Assembly: GCA_003979185.1 (NCBI GenBank)
Contig: RYWJ01000003.1
Span: forward strand, 19,200-83,199
DNA: 64,000 nt
Direction of reading: 5' to 3'
Source of the DNA: Candidatus Saccharimonadota bacterium
Lineage (GTDB): Bacteria; Patescibacteriota; Saccharimonadia; Saccharimonadales; Saccharimonadaceae
Shown here one piece after another: positions 25,366 to 33,332 of this stretch. Numbering within the stretch: position 1 is the first letter of the stretch; every line of letters begins with the position of its first letter. The notes beneath the pieces were generated by a model. The model was not told where the DNA came from. It searched no databases and worked only from the letters and a program-made list of their open reading frames with translations. The position numbers were made by a program, and so were the translations under genes.

Positions 25366-26433
25366 TTATTCAGCTATAATTCCCCCACCCAGGCACACTC
25401 CTCCGCTATATAATACCGCTGATTGACCGGCAGCAGGCTTCTTGATTTCTTCGTCGAAAACTAAAGTATCATTCTCTAGCTGAGCCTTAAGCAGTGGCGC
25501 ACGATGTCGCAATCTAACGGTTAATTCTCCCTGCTTCAGCAAACTTTCACTGCCAGCCCTCCAGCACATATCCTCGAGTTTCAACTGTTTTTTCCAGAGG
25601 TCTTCATGATTCAAATTTTTCGAAACGTAGACAAGGTTTTGTGCTAAATCTTTGCCCACCACATAGTATGGCAATCCTCCCCCCAAAGCCAGACCATGAC
25701 GTTGCCCAATTGTATAAAAGATTACACCATCATGATAGCCTAGAACTTTTTCAGTTTCTGCTTCGCGAATTTCCCCCGGTCGCGCGTCTAAGTACTCTCG
25801 CAAAAAATCCTTCATGCCCACTTCACCTACAAAACAAACCCCCATAGATTCTTTCTTGCGAGCGACGTCTAAACCTTTTTCCGCTGCTAAATCTTTGACC
25901 TCTGGCTTAGTCATGTTTCCTACTGGAAACAAGGTTTTTGCAGTCGCCATATCGCTCATACGATAGAGAAAATAAGTCTGGTCTTTATTCTCATCCACTG
26001 CACGGCAAAGATAAATATTATTATCTGGCAAGTTTAGCTCGCTGCCACTCGATACTCGAGCATAATGCCCAGTCGCTATATAATCTGCCCCGCGTTGCAT
26101 TGCCCGATCATAAAATTGCTTAAACTTGATCAACTCATTGCAAATCACATCTGGATTAGGTGTGCGTCCACGTTGAAATTCGGCCAGCATGTAATCCACT
26201 ACTTTTTGTTTATACTCAGACTCAAAATCCCACACTTCAAAATCCAAATCCAGTTGCACCGCTACACGCTTCGCATCAGCAAGATCTTCCGACCATGGAC
26301 ACTTCATGCCTGGCAAATCTTTTGACCAATTTTTCATATAAACGCCTGTTACATCATAGCCTTGCTCTTTAAGCAAAACCGCCGAGACCGACGAGTCCAC
26401 TCCTCCAGACATGCCCAAAAATACTCTAGACAT
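25366..26433 (-). CDS. mnmA: tRNA-specific 2-thiouridylase
   Basis: 355 residues. The ATP pyrophosphatase PP-loop is GMSGGVDSSVSAVLL; the catalytic cysteines are in TPNPDVICNELIKF and SMGVCFVGE; TGHYARV and YTIGQRHGL are family motifs. It makes 2-thiouridine at tRNA position 34 using sulfur from a cysteine desulfurase. That enzyme is encoded directly upstream. The ATG at 26433 overlaps the end of the desulfurase gene by 8 bases, so the pair is translationally coupled. Confidence 0.95.
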   Translation of the reverse strand: MSRVFLGMSGGVDSSVSAVLLKEQGYDVTGVYMKNWSKDLPGMKCPWSEDLADAKRVAVQLDLDFEVWDFESEYKQKVVDYMLAEFQRGRTPNPDVICNELIKFKQFYDRAMQRGADYIATGHYARVSSGSELNLPDNNIYLCRAVDENKDQTYFLYRMSDMATAKTLFPVGNMTKPEVKDLAAEKGLDVARKKESMGVCFVGEVGMKDFLREYLDARPGEIREAETEKVLGYHDGVIFYTIGQRHGLALGGGLPYYVVGKDLAQNLVYVSKNLNHEDLWKKQLKLEDMCWRAGSESLLKQGELTVRLRHRAPLLKAQLENDTLVFDEEIKKPAAGQSAVLYSGGVCLGGGIIAE

Positions 26434-27616
26434 GGTGACCTCTTTCATGGATACGACAGTACTCTCGCTCCACCTCTTCGCGAATTATACTAGCAGCCTC
26501 AGTCACATTCTCGATAGTATTGGCACTACCCAAAGAGATCCTTAACGATCCTGCAATCTCCACGTCCGACAAACCGATCGCAGCTAAGACGTGCGATTTG
26601 TTGCCTTTATTCGCCGCGCAAGCTGCACCAGTTGACACTAAAACTCCATGTTGCTCCAAACGATAGATCAAACGCTCCGCATCAACTCCCGGAAAGCAAA
26701 CTGGTACAAAACTCGCCAGCTGATGCTTCGGATGACCCAAGAAAATTGGAGTTGGCATCACAAAATCAGTTGTACTGTTCATATCCTTACCAATCTTTTC
26801 CAGCTCTTGACGCAAAATTCTACTCATAACCTGATATTTTTTGCGACTGCCCGCCAGATGCGCCTTGGCTTCTTGCGCCGCCGTAGCAAAGCCTACAACG
26901 CCAGCGACATTCTCCGTACCACTACGCAAGCCTCGCTCCTGCCCGCCACCGACGCTGATTGGTCGCAGCTTCACACCATGTGCAACGTACAAAGCACCGA
27001 CACCTTTTGGGCCGCCACATTTGGCCGCATTAATAGTCAGCAGGTCCACACCTAAGCGCGCTACGTTCAAATCCAATAGATTCAGAGCCTGCGAAGCATC
27101 CGAATGCAAATAGAGTGGAGTATTGTTATTATTGCGTAATCTCTCCTGGCGAACCCGACGAATCACCTCGGCGATCTCGACAAGTGGCTGAATCGTACCA
27201 AGCTCATTATTCGCTAGGGAAATCGACACTAACTCTACCTCATCAGACAATTTATCTCTCAGATCGTCAATCAATATCAAACCATTTTTATCTACTTTCA
27301 CAAGCTCATATGAGCACTGTTTAGCTACCTCAAGAACAGCTGCGTGTTCGGTTTCTAGAACTAGTACTTTACCCTGGCAAACTGTAAATGCTAAATTAAT
27401 CGATTCGGTCGCTCCAGCTGTGATTACTAGATCTACTCCTTTGGCACCGATTACGTGCGCTAGATCATCTTTCGCTAACTCATAGACTTCTCGAACCCGC
27501 TTCGCTGGTAAATACGGTGCCGATGGATTAAAAAACTCCTCCGCAAAATACGGCGTCATCACTTGTAATGCTTTCTGGCTAACTGGCGTAGCTGCAGCGT
27601 GATCAAGATATATCAT
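26426..27616 (-). CDS. iscS: Cysteine desulfurase (IscS/NifS type)
   Basis: 396 residues. PLP-binding lysine in LTINAAKCGGPKGVGALYV, histidine in VLETEHAAVLE, and the catalytic cysteine loop STGAACAANKGNKSHVL. It provides persulfide sulfur. No Fe-S scaffold genes are adjacent, so its main client is probably MnmA (thio-tRNA), encoded in the overlapping gene. TATAAT is 7 bases before the ATG (AGGGAGT between), so the mRNA is probably leaderless. Confidence 0.93.
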   Translation of the reverse strand: MIYLDHAAATPVSQKALQVMTPYFAEEFFNPSAPYLPAKRVREVYELAKDDLAHVIGAKGVDLVITAGATESINLAFTVCQGKVLVLETEHAAVLEVAKQCSYELVKVDKNGLILIDDLRDKLSDEVELVSISLANNELGTIQPLVEIAEVIRRVRQERLRNNNNTPLYLHSDASQALNLLDLNVARLGVDLLTINAAKCGGPKGVGALYVAHGVKLRPISVGGGQERGLRSGTENVAGVVGFATAAQEAKAHLAGSRKKYQVMSRILRQELEKIGKDMNSTTDFVMPTPIFLGHPKHQLASFVPVCFPGVDAERLIYRLEQHGVLVSTGAACAANKGNKSHVLAAIGLSDVEIAGSLRISLGSANTIENVTEAASIIREEVEREYCRIHERGHHV

Positions 27617-27750
27617 ACTCCCTATTATAACATAGCTTTAAGAATAAAGCAACAACAGCGTACCGCCATAAGATCAGGTAGGCTTTGCTGGCTGAATACC
27701 ATGCGGAGTGAAAAATAATGAGATATACCGATGTAAAGCTGGGTTGAATC

Positions 27751-29226
27751 TTACTGACAATAAACCTTATCACCCACCCGGTTGCAGTCGCCACTCTTAT
27801 CGTCATAATGCTCCTCATAGCCAGTTCTGATCAGCTCGTACAGCTTCAGAAAACTTTGATACATTGGCGCAGTGTCTGGAACAGTCATTGGCGCAATCTG
27901 CGTAATATCTGGACGATGATCCTGAACCCAATTTTGCAACTCAGTAAGCTGAGTAGCTAGCTCGGCTCGCATATTCTCCTTATTTGGATCGGTATAGCTG
28001 ACATCTTGATAAGCTTTATATGCCCGTACATAGTCCAATTGCTTTTGCAACCATTCCTCACCATACTTTTGTAAGGCTTCGTTATTGGAAGTCCTCAGGA
28101 TATCGGCGGCCTGTTGAAATTCTATCTCTGGGCTAGTATCTAGACTCAAACGATCGACCGCTAGGACATAATTATGCCAGACCTGATACAACGCGAGAGT
28201 TTCTGGCAAACTACTAACCTCAGGAAAAGCCGCTCCGTACAGTCCCTTGAAATCTTGGTACTGCGCCGCTATTTCAGTATTAGTTTGGACTAAACTCTTC
28301 TCACCCAATTGATAAACTTCCGCATTCACAGATGTTACCAAATCTTTACAAACCGTTATGTACTCGTCATAGCTTTGCTTCCCTACGTTAGCCGCTTGCA
28401 CATACTGCATTGCATACTGACAACTTGAAGATTTATCGGCGCGTTCCAGCTTTGGTTTTAATTCTCTCGCCAAACGGTACGCTTCACCATAACCCTCAGT
28501 CATCACTGATCCAATTCCCGATACTACGATCAAACCCACTACCACTACTGCCACCACAATCACTACTGTAAATAGAATCCTGCGCAGTACTACTGGATTG
28601 ATAGTAGATTTGCCTTCCGCATTTGCGACCGTCAAAGGCGCTGGTGCGACATTGCCCGTACCAATCGCCTGATTCATAACGGCTCCTTGCGGCTGGTTAG
28701 GAATATCGCTAGACCGAAAAACGATCGGCTGCGGCGACACTTTAGCGTTGCTAGCCTGTTCTGCCAAGGTCGGAGCTGGCGGTAGCGATACTCGCGGCAA
28801 CTTCGGTGCATTCTCTGGCGTAATAGAAGTCTGAGCTTGAGATATATTAGCACTGCCCGGTGCACCATTAACAGTATAGCCCTGCGCAATCAGCCCGACA
28901 TCACCTTGAACTAGTAATAAAATCCCGTCAATAATCCCCCATGCGATGTCCGCCACTAGAGTCAGCCACCCCAAAACTCGTAGCACGATCGCAATACTAT
29001 TAAGTGCCTGTTGCAACTGAAACTGACCGAGCGATGGCGTAATCGCCTGGATAATAACCGGTAACACTACCAAGACCACTCCCACAATCAGCAAAAGCAA
29101 ATGTCGCTTGGCTTTTTTAGAGTTACCAAGATACCATTCATGCACTCCAAAGCCCCCCAGCAAGATCCCTAGCACTCCGGCCGTAAGGGATGATTTTGGA
29201 CTACCAAGATTACCACTCTGATACAT
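27751..29226 (-). CDS. TM2-domain multi-pass protein with extracellular helical domain
   Basis: 491 residues. The start has a TM2-like signature (GGFGVHEWYLGNSKKAKRH) with three or four membrane segments to about residue 115. A Pro/Ala/Ser-rich loop precedes one more membrane helix (about 220-245, FTVVIVVAVVVVGLIVV). A helical extracellular domain of about 230 residues follows, with paired cysteines (SSSCQYAM..ITVCKD; GDCNRVGDKVYCQ). Function unknown; possibly a surface sensor or scaffold. The start MYQSGNLG at 29226 was chosen because TATACT ends 7 bases before it. Confidence 0.75.
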   Translation of the reverse strand: MYQSGNLGSPKSSLTAGVLGILLGGFGVHEWYLGNSKKAKRHLLLLIVGVVLVVLPVIIQAITPSLGQFQLQQALNSIAIVLRVLGWLTLVADIAWGIIDGILLLVQGDVGLIAQGYTVNGAPGSANISQAQTSITPENAPKLPRVSLPPAPTLAEQASNAKVSPQPIVFRSSDIPNQPQGAVMNQAIGTGNVAPAPLTVANAEGKSTINPVVLRRILFTVVIVVAVVVVGLIVVSGIGSVMTEGYGEAYRLARELKPKLERADKSSSCQYAMQYVQAANVGKQSYDEYITVCKDLVTSVNAEVYQLGEKSLVQTNTEIAAQYQDFKGLYGAAFPEVSSLPETLALYQVWHNYVLAVDRLSLDTSPEIEFQQAADILRTSNNEALQKYGEEWLQKQLDYVRAYKAYQDVSYTDPNKENMRAELATQLTELQNWVQDHRPDITQIAPMTVPDTAPMYQSFLKLYELIRTGYEEHYDDKSGDCNRVGDKVYCQ

Positions 29227-29275
29227 TAATTTTAGTATAACATAGGCCAAAATCCAAAACAATAGACGATAAAAA

Positions 29276-29295
29276 ACCGCCCCTAGAGGGGCGGT
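29276..29295 (-). terminator. Intrinsic terminator of the 143-residue gene
   Basis: ACCGCCCC-TCTA-GGGGCGGT followed on the minus strand by TTTTTT. Confidence 0.85.
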
Positions 29296-29348
29296 GCGGG
29301 GATTAAAGAGATGCGGGAATCAAATTTACCATGCGTGGATTACCGACG

Positions 29349-29780
29349 TTACCAGTCGCCTTCGATCGAAGGACGCTCCGCCTGGCGGATTCTTTCGTCA
29401 CTCTCGACCTTTGCCTGAGTTTCCTTAGCGGCTTTCTTTTCTGCCTCTTCAAAAACATCATGCGTAGAAGCAATTCTTTTGACAAGGCTCCACGCTACGA
29501 GCACAAAGGCTACAAACGACACTAGCGCCCAGACAGGGTGCCCCCCGAACCAATTAGCCAGCCAAACGACCAGCAGAACTGGCGCCAACACCAAATCAAG
29601 CCGCGTATAATGGTAGAAGCCTTTGCGACCGCTTTTGACATTTTCTACGTAGTATTTAGTCACTAAATCCTCGTAGAACTTGCTGTAGGCGGCCATATCG
29701 CCTTCCAAGTGGCGTCGGTGCTGAAAACGGTTCCATACCTTAGCGAAAAGCTTAATCCTTTTCCTTTCGATATCAAACAC
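29349..29780 (-). CDS. Small membrane protein of unknown function
   Basis: 143 residues. A basic N-terminal helix (RKRIKLFAKVWNRFQHRRHL), two membrane segments (about 60-100) and a charged C-terminal helix (EEAEKKAAKETQAKVESDE). No family recognised. It has a full promoter at 29853-29881, an AGAGGAGGAA Shine-Dalgarno and its own terminator. Confidence 0.65.
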   Translation of the reverse strand: MFDIERKRIKLFAKVWNRFQHRRHLEGDMAAYSKFYEDLVTKYYVENVKSGRKGFYHYTRLDLVLAPVLLVVWLANWFGGHPVWALVSFVAFVLVAWSLVKRIASTHDVFEEAEKKAAKETQAKVESDERIRQAERPSIEGDW

Positions 29781-29852
29781 ATCTCATTCCTCCTCTCAAT
29801 GTACTATGACCTGCTTCTTTACTTATATCGTCAAAAAGCTAGTCACACCACC

Positions 29853-29881
29853 ATTGTAGCACACTTTACTCAAAAAGTCAA
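29853..29881 (-). promoter_or_regulatory. Strong sigma70-type promoter
   Basis: TTGACT at 29876-29881, 17-bp spacer, extended -10 TGC-TACAAT at 29853-29858. Leader about 65 nt. Confidence 0.85.
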
Positions 29882-29913
29882 TAGTTATAAGCGTTTTGTA
29901 TACAGAAAGCAAG

Positions 29914-29940
29914 AAAATCCCTTAGCATCTGAGGGATTTT
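29914..29940 (-). terminator. Terminator hairpin after the 179-residue gene
   Basis: AAAATCCCT/AGGGATTTT arms, symmetric, so it could act in either direction. It separates the gene at 29960 from the promoter at 29853. Confidence 0.7.
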
Positions 29941-29959
29941 GCTCTATTTGACGGTAATT

Positions 29960-30499
29960 TTAAGCTGTTTTAACAAGATTCTGCGGATTACTATAGAGGT
30001 GCTTCTTGACTACATAGAGGTAAGCATGGGTGGCCTTGCGGAAATTATCCAATTCTTCCCCCTCAAGCTTCAAATAACTACCAGTAGCAACTTTCTTATA
30101 TACACCAGATGTACGCACTTCATAGCGCACCGTCATCTGTCGAGCATTACGCTGACCATCATACCAATCTTCATGCCAAATCCAGATATTTTGTCTGTCA
30201 TGAAAAAACTCCCGCCTATGACCCTCTGGTATTGGACCAAAGAGCATGCTACCGAGCTTCGACTCAGCGTTAATCAAATCCGTGCGAGTCATGCGAACGG
30301 CCGGTCGACCAAGTGTCACATTCGGCGCACCGAAGATTTTACGTGGATGATTAATACGCAAAGGCTTTGCATCTGAAAACACGCCACGTTCCGCCACGGT
30401 CATGTCTGGATGAATCGGCTCTGGCTTGATTTCTGCTGGAACTGCTGTTTTTAAGCTTTTCCAACGTGCAAAAGTATTACTTAAACAGACGCACGGCAT
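29960..30499 (-). CDS. Unknown cytoplasmic protein
   Basis: 179 residues, no membrane segment. The middle is basic and Trp-rich (NIWIWHEDWYDGQRNARQMTVRYEVR) and may be a beta sheet. No family recognised. The start is ambiguous. A promoter with TATAAT near 30535 abuts an ATG that opens only a 14-codon frame (MDIAMEIERCRASV), which overlaps this gene's ATG at 30499 in another frame. A GGAG inside that short frame may serve as Shine-Dalgarno. Either the short frame is a leader peptide or a frameshift split the original N-terminus. Confidence 0.6.
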   Translation of the reverse strand: MPCVCLSNTFARWKSLKTAVPAEIKPEPIHPDMTVAERGVFSDAKPLRINHPRKIFGAPNVTLGRPAVRMTRTDLINAESKLGSMLFGPIPEGHRREFFHDRQNIWIWHEDWYDGQRNARQMTVRYEVRTSGVYKKVATGSYLKLEGEELDNFRKATHAYLYVVKKHLYSNPQNLVKTA

Positions 30500-30565
30500 C
30501 GTTCGATCTCCATTGCAATATCCATTAATTCATTATATACGTCAAAAGTTGTTGCGGCATGAGCT

Positions 30566-31420
30566 TCAGCTTTCGCAAAGTTTGGCGTCTCCAAGTTGAA
30601 AAAGTTGTCTCGCATTTTTTGTCGTTTGCTCCACTAGGTTAACTTCTTCCACACCCAATTTCACCGCTAGATCATTCGCCACATAGCGAACATATCCTGG
30701 TTGATTCATTGTACCACGAAAAGGTACTGGAGTCAAGAACGGAGCATCGGTTTCTAACAACATTTTTTCTAATGGCGGTAAAGGTAAAGTTGAATAGGTT
30801 TCTAGGCCATTCACACCAACATAAAAGTCCCTCGCCAAAACTTCCCGTAAAACTTTTTTCGAACCAGTAAAACTATGGACTACACCTTTAAGCTTGGGAA
30901 AATTGTCCAGAATCGGCAACGCGTCTGTAAAGGCTTCCCTAATATGGAGTGATACTGGTAGCTCTAGGCTCTGCGCTAGCTGCAACATACACTCAAAAAG
31001 CTGAATCTGCTTTTTATGTGTCGCGGAATCATAATGATAGTCCAAGCCAATCTCACCGATTGCCACTAGACCGTCTAAACAACCTTGTTCCGACTCGCTT
31101 AATCCTAGCGTCACAGCTAGTCGTCGCATATCACGATTCTGACCTTGACACCGTATCTCCTGAATGACATCCATCATCTTGACCATATCATCAGTATATT
31201 TCTCTGCACCCTCTGGATGAATGCCGTACGTCCAGAAAACGCCATCGTGCTCCCGCGCGAACGCTTGCGCCTTCGCCGAGTCAGCAGGGTCGGTACCAAT
31301 AACTATCAGTTGCCGTACATTGTTTGAAACCGCCTCTTGCAAACACGCTTGCGCCGCCGTAGACGAATACCATTCCTCATCATGCAAATGACAATGCGAG
31401 TCAATCAAATAGTTATACAT
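30566..31420 (-). CDS. tatD: TatD-family metal-dependent deoxyribonuclease
   Basis: 284 residues. Metal-binding motifs DSHCHLHD, GEIGLDYHYD, SLHIREAF, VVHSFTGS and LLETDAPFL are all present. TatD enzymes are 3'-5' exonucleases on damaged DNA or D-aminoacyl-tRNA-linked substrates. TATAAT ends 6 bases before the ATG at 31420 (leaderless type). It ends with TGA, which shows that TGA is a stop in this organism. Confidence 0.93.
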   Translation of the reverse strand: MYNYLIDSHCHLHDEEWYSSTAAQACLQEAVSNNVRQLIVIGTDPADSAKAQAFAREHDGVFWTYGIHPEGAEKYTDDMVKMMDVIQEIRCQGQNRDMRRLAVTLGLSESEQGCLDGLVAIGEIGLDYHYDSATHKKQIQLFECMLQLAQSLELPVSLHIREAFTDALPILDNFPKLKGVVHSFTGSKKVLREVLARDFYVGVNGLETYSTLPLPPLEKMLLETDAPFLTPVPFRGTMNQPGYVRYVANDLAVKLGVEEVNLVEQTTKNARQLFQLGDAKLCES

Positions 31421-31482
31421 AGCCAAATTATAACATGGTTTTGCATATATTACGAAACTTCTTGTCTTTTCTCAAGTCCTGT

Positions 31483-31488
31483 TATACA
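31483..31488 (+). promoter_or_regulatory. Extended -10 of surface gene 2
   Basis: TGT-TATACA. The -35 region is weak (TTGTCT with a short spacer). Transcription should start near 31495, just before the closing stem of leader 2. Confidence 0.55.
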
Positions 31489-31494
31489 CTAAGG

Positions 31495-31681
31495 TTATAA
31501 AGCTCAAATCATAATCAAGAATTTTCATCAGCCAAGATGTAATGCTTTTTTGAAACGTCAAGATAGCACCATGAGTATATCAAGTTTCGATTAAGCATCG
31601 TCCTTGGTTATGGTTTGAGCGCCACTCGTGGTGCTATTTTATTGCCCGACGATTGGTTTATTAACCCAAAAGGAGGGCAAC
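31495..31681 (+). ncRNA. Structured 5' leader with terminator-like hairpin (leader 2, riboswitch-like)
   Basis: Closing stem: 31502-31519 pairs with 31603-31620 over all 18 positions, two of them G-U. An inner stem joins ATGCTT (31542-31547) and GAAAC (31552-31556) to GTTTC (31584-31588) and AAGCAT (31593-31598). The segment 31562-31575 sits in its loop and can pair (14 positions) with the loop and 3' arm of a terminator-like hairpin at 31619-31634, which is followed by TATTTTATT. The hairpin shares its first two bases with the closing stem. The last 23 bases of this leader region equal those of leader 1. Confidence 0.65.
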
Positions 31682-33034
31682 ATGCTCAAAATACATAAAT
31701 ATAAAACTCATCTCAATATACTAATGATCTGGTTACTAATGATATTAGTATTAGTGTTAGTGGTCTATAGTATCAATATACTTACTTCATTCCCAACCTA
31801 TGCGGCTAGCTCAACTAGCAAAACCCTCTCCGACATCTCCACTATGCAAGAAATGACTCAGACTATCTGCGCTAAATCTAAAGTAGGAGATACTAATACT
31901 TTGACCGATACACGTGACGGTGAAACTTACACCGTTCGTAAACATGAAGACGGTAACTGTTGGATGACGCAGAATTTGAGGCTAGTCGCTCCAGAAGGTG
32001 GAAAAGTACTGACACCAAAGGACTCCGACATAGAAGAGGAGCATGTCATGCCGCAAACCTTAACGAGTCTGCAACCTGGAGATTTTACATACGAGCATAC
32101 CGATAGAGAAGAGTCATACTATAAAGAAGACACTCTTAGCACTTTTGGTGCCTACTATTCGTTCAATACGGCTACTGCTGGACATGGTAGCATCGATATG
32201 CTGGTCGCAGATAAAACCGTTACGACCAGTATTTGTCCTAAAGGATGGAAGCTCCCAAGTAGCGCTAACAATACGTCATATGCCAATCTCATGAAAGTCA
32301 GCGGTATCCTTAGTAATCAGGACGGAGTAAACAAAGTGCTTGCTGCACCATATAACTTTATGCTTTCTGGAAGTGCTTATGCAGGCGTATTGCATGACCA
32401 AAGTGAGAGTGGCTTTTATTTTACCAACACGATCTACGACAATCCCGATATATATGTGTTGTATCTGAGCAGAGAATTTGGAATAGTACACCCGACTGCC
32501 ACACAGTATATGGCTGGATTTGCGGGGCGCTCCATCCGCTGCGTTGCCCTGGGTGGCATTGCTACTGATAGCAATCTATCAGTAGAAGTATATCCTGCAC
32601 TAATGATCGATGCAGTAAGTAATTTGCATCAAATTATAGATAGTAGTATGGTTAATACTGGTACTATATCTACTACGATTACGGCTAATACTAACTATCA
32701 AGTATTACTAAGTAGCAATGATTCTACCATGAGAAATCCTAAGCTTGATAGTGCTGATGATCGTACTATTCCAACTATCAGTGCTACTACTCCAACCATC
32801 CTAACTCCCGGCACTAGTGCTTGGGGTATAGCTACTGGTAGTCCTGATGGTAGTAGTGGGAATAGTACCTATGTAGGTATTACTACTACTCCCCAAAGTT
32901 ACTACAATACTACTAGTCTTGGTGCATATCCCTCTCAAACTATTCATACTTATGGTATAGGCGTAACTATCAGCCCATTACTACCATCAGGCATCTACTC
33001 TACTAGTATTACAGTGACGGCGGTGGGAGTGTAG
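31682..33034 (+). CDS. Secreted Fib_succ_major-type surface protein with C-terminal WGI module (surface gene 2)
   Basis: 450 residues. Basic start, membrane segment (about 11-33), then a Fib_succ_major-like domain (about 45-300) with DTRDGETYTVRKHEDGNCWMTQNL, TSICPKGWKLPSSANNTS, APYNFMLSG, RSIRCVALGG. The C-terminal 140 residues are the beta-rich module with AWGIATG; its last 233 bp read as identical to surface gene 1. The two domains differ clearly between the genes, so the module was homogenised or moved recently. The ATG at 31682 is fixed by AAGGAGG. The TAG stop is followed in frame by cassette 2. Confidence 0.75.
   Translation: MLKIHKYKTHLNILMIWLLMILVLVLVVYSINILTSFPTYAASSTSKTLSDISTMQEMTQTICAKSKVGDTNTLTDTRDGETYTVRKHEDGNCWMTQNLRLVAPEGGKVLTPKDSDIEEEHVMPQTLTSLQPGDFTYEHTDREESYYKEDTLSTFGAYYSFNTATAGHGSIDMLVADKTVTTSICPKGWKLPSSANNTSYANLMKVSGILSNQDGVNKVLAAPYNFMLSGSAYAGVLHDQSESGFYFTNTIYDNPDIYVLYLSREFGIVHPTATQYMAGFAGRSIRCVALGGIATDSNLSVEVYPALMIDAVSNLHQIIDSSMVNTGTISTTITANTNYQVLLSSNDSTMRNPKLDSADDRTIPTISATTPTILTPGTSAWGIATGSPDGSSGNSTYVGITTTPQSYYNTTSLGAYPSQTIHTYGIGVTISPLLPSGIYSTSITVTAVGV
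32802..33034 (+). repeat. Long inverted repeat, copy B (WGI module of surface gene 2)
   Basis: 233 bp, reverse complement of 13222-13454, no difference seen by eye. The pair encloses 19.3 kb carrying rsmA, uvrD, alaS, mnmA, iscS and tatD. Confidence 0.9.
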
Positions 33035-33244
33035 GAAAGTAAGGCTCCCTACAACTTCCCTTATGCCGGGTATGTCAACAATAGCTCCCTTAACGATGCT
33101 GGCTCTCAGGGTGATTATTGGTCGCGTACTGCCAGCTCTTCCAACAGCGCTCGTTACCTTTGGTTCAATAGTTCTAGTGTTCTCCCAAGCTATAATGACA
33201 TCCGTTTCTATGGCTTCTCCATACGCTGCGTCGCTACTACCTAA
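33035..33244 (+). pseudogene. Start-less 3' cassette of a Fib_succ_major domain (cassette 2)
   Basis: In frame directly after the TAG of surface gene 2: ESKAPYNFPYAGYV, then DYWSRTASSSN, YLWFNSSSV, RFYGFSIRCVATT, TAA at 33242-33244. No start codon of its own. The 26 bases from 33047 and the 56 bases ending near 33270 are shared with cassette 1; the middle differs in sequence and by two codons in length. Readthrough of the UAG would give a 520-residue protein with a second partial Fib_succ domain. Confidence 0.75.
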
Positions 33245-33332
33245 ATAGTATATGGGTTAAGGGTGGTGAGGAGGGTTGGTCTTGCTTAATCTTGTTAGCC
33301 CAAGTATAATCGAACTATATGGAATCATCAAA

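Noticed and set aside
27603..27818. 71-residue frame between the TM2 gene and iscS
   Set aside because: It overlaps the end of one gene and the promoter and start of the next, has no Shine-Dalgarno and resembles nothing.
12606..33244. Diversity-generating retroelement acting on the Fib_succ cassettes
   Set aside because: Fib_succ domains can be DGR targets, but no reverse transcriptase or template repeat is in the window. The cassettes differ by two codons in length and by many C/T third-position changes that adenine-specific mutation would not produce.
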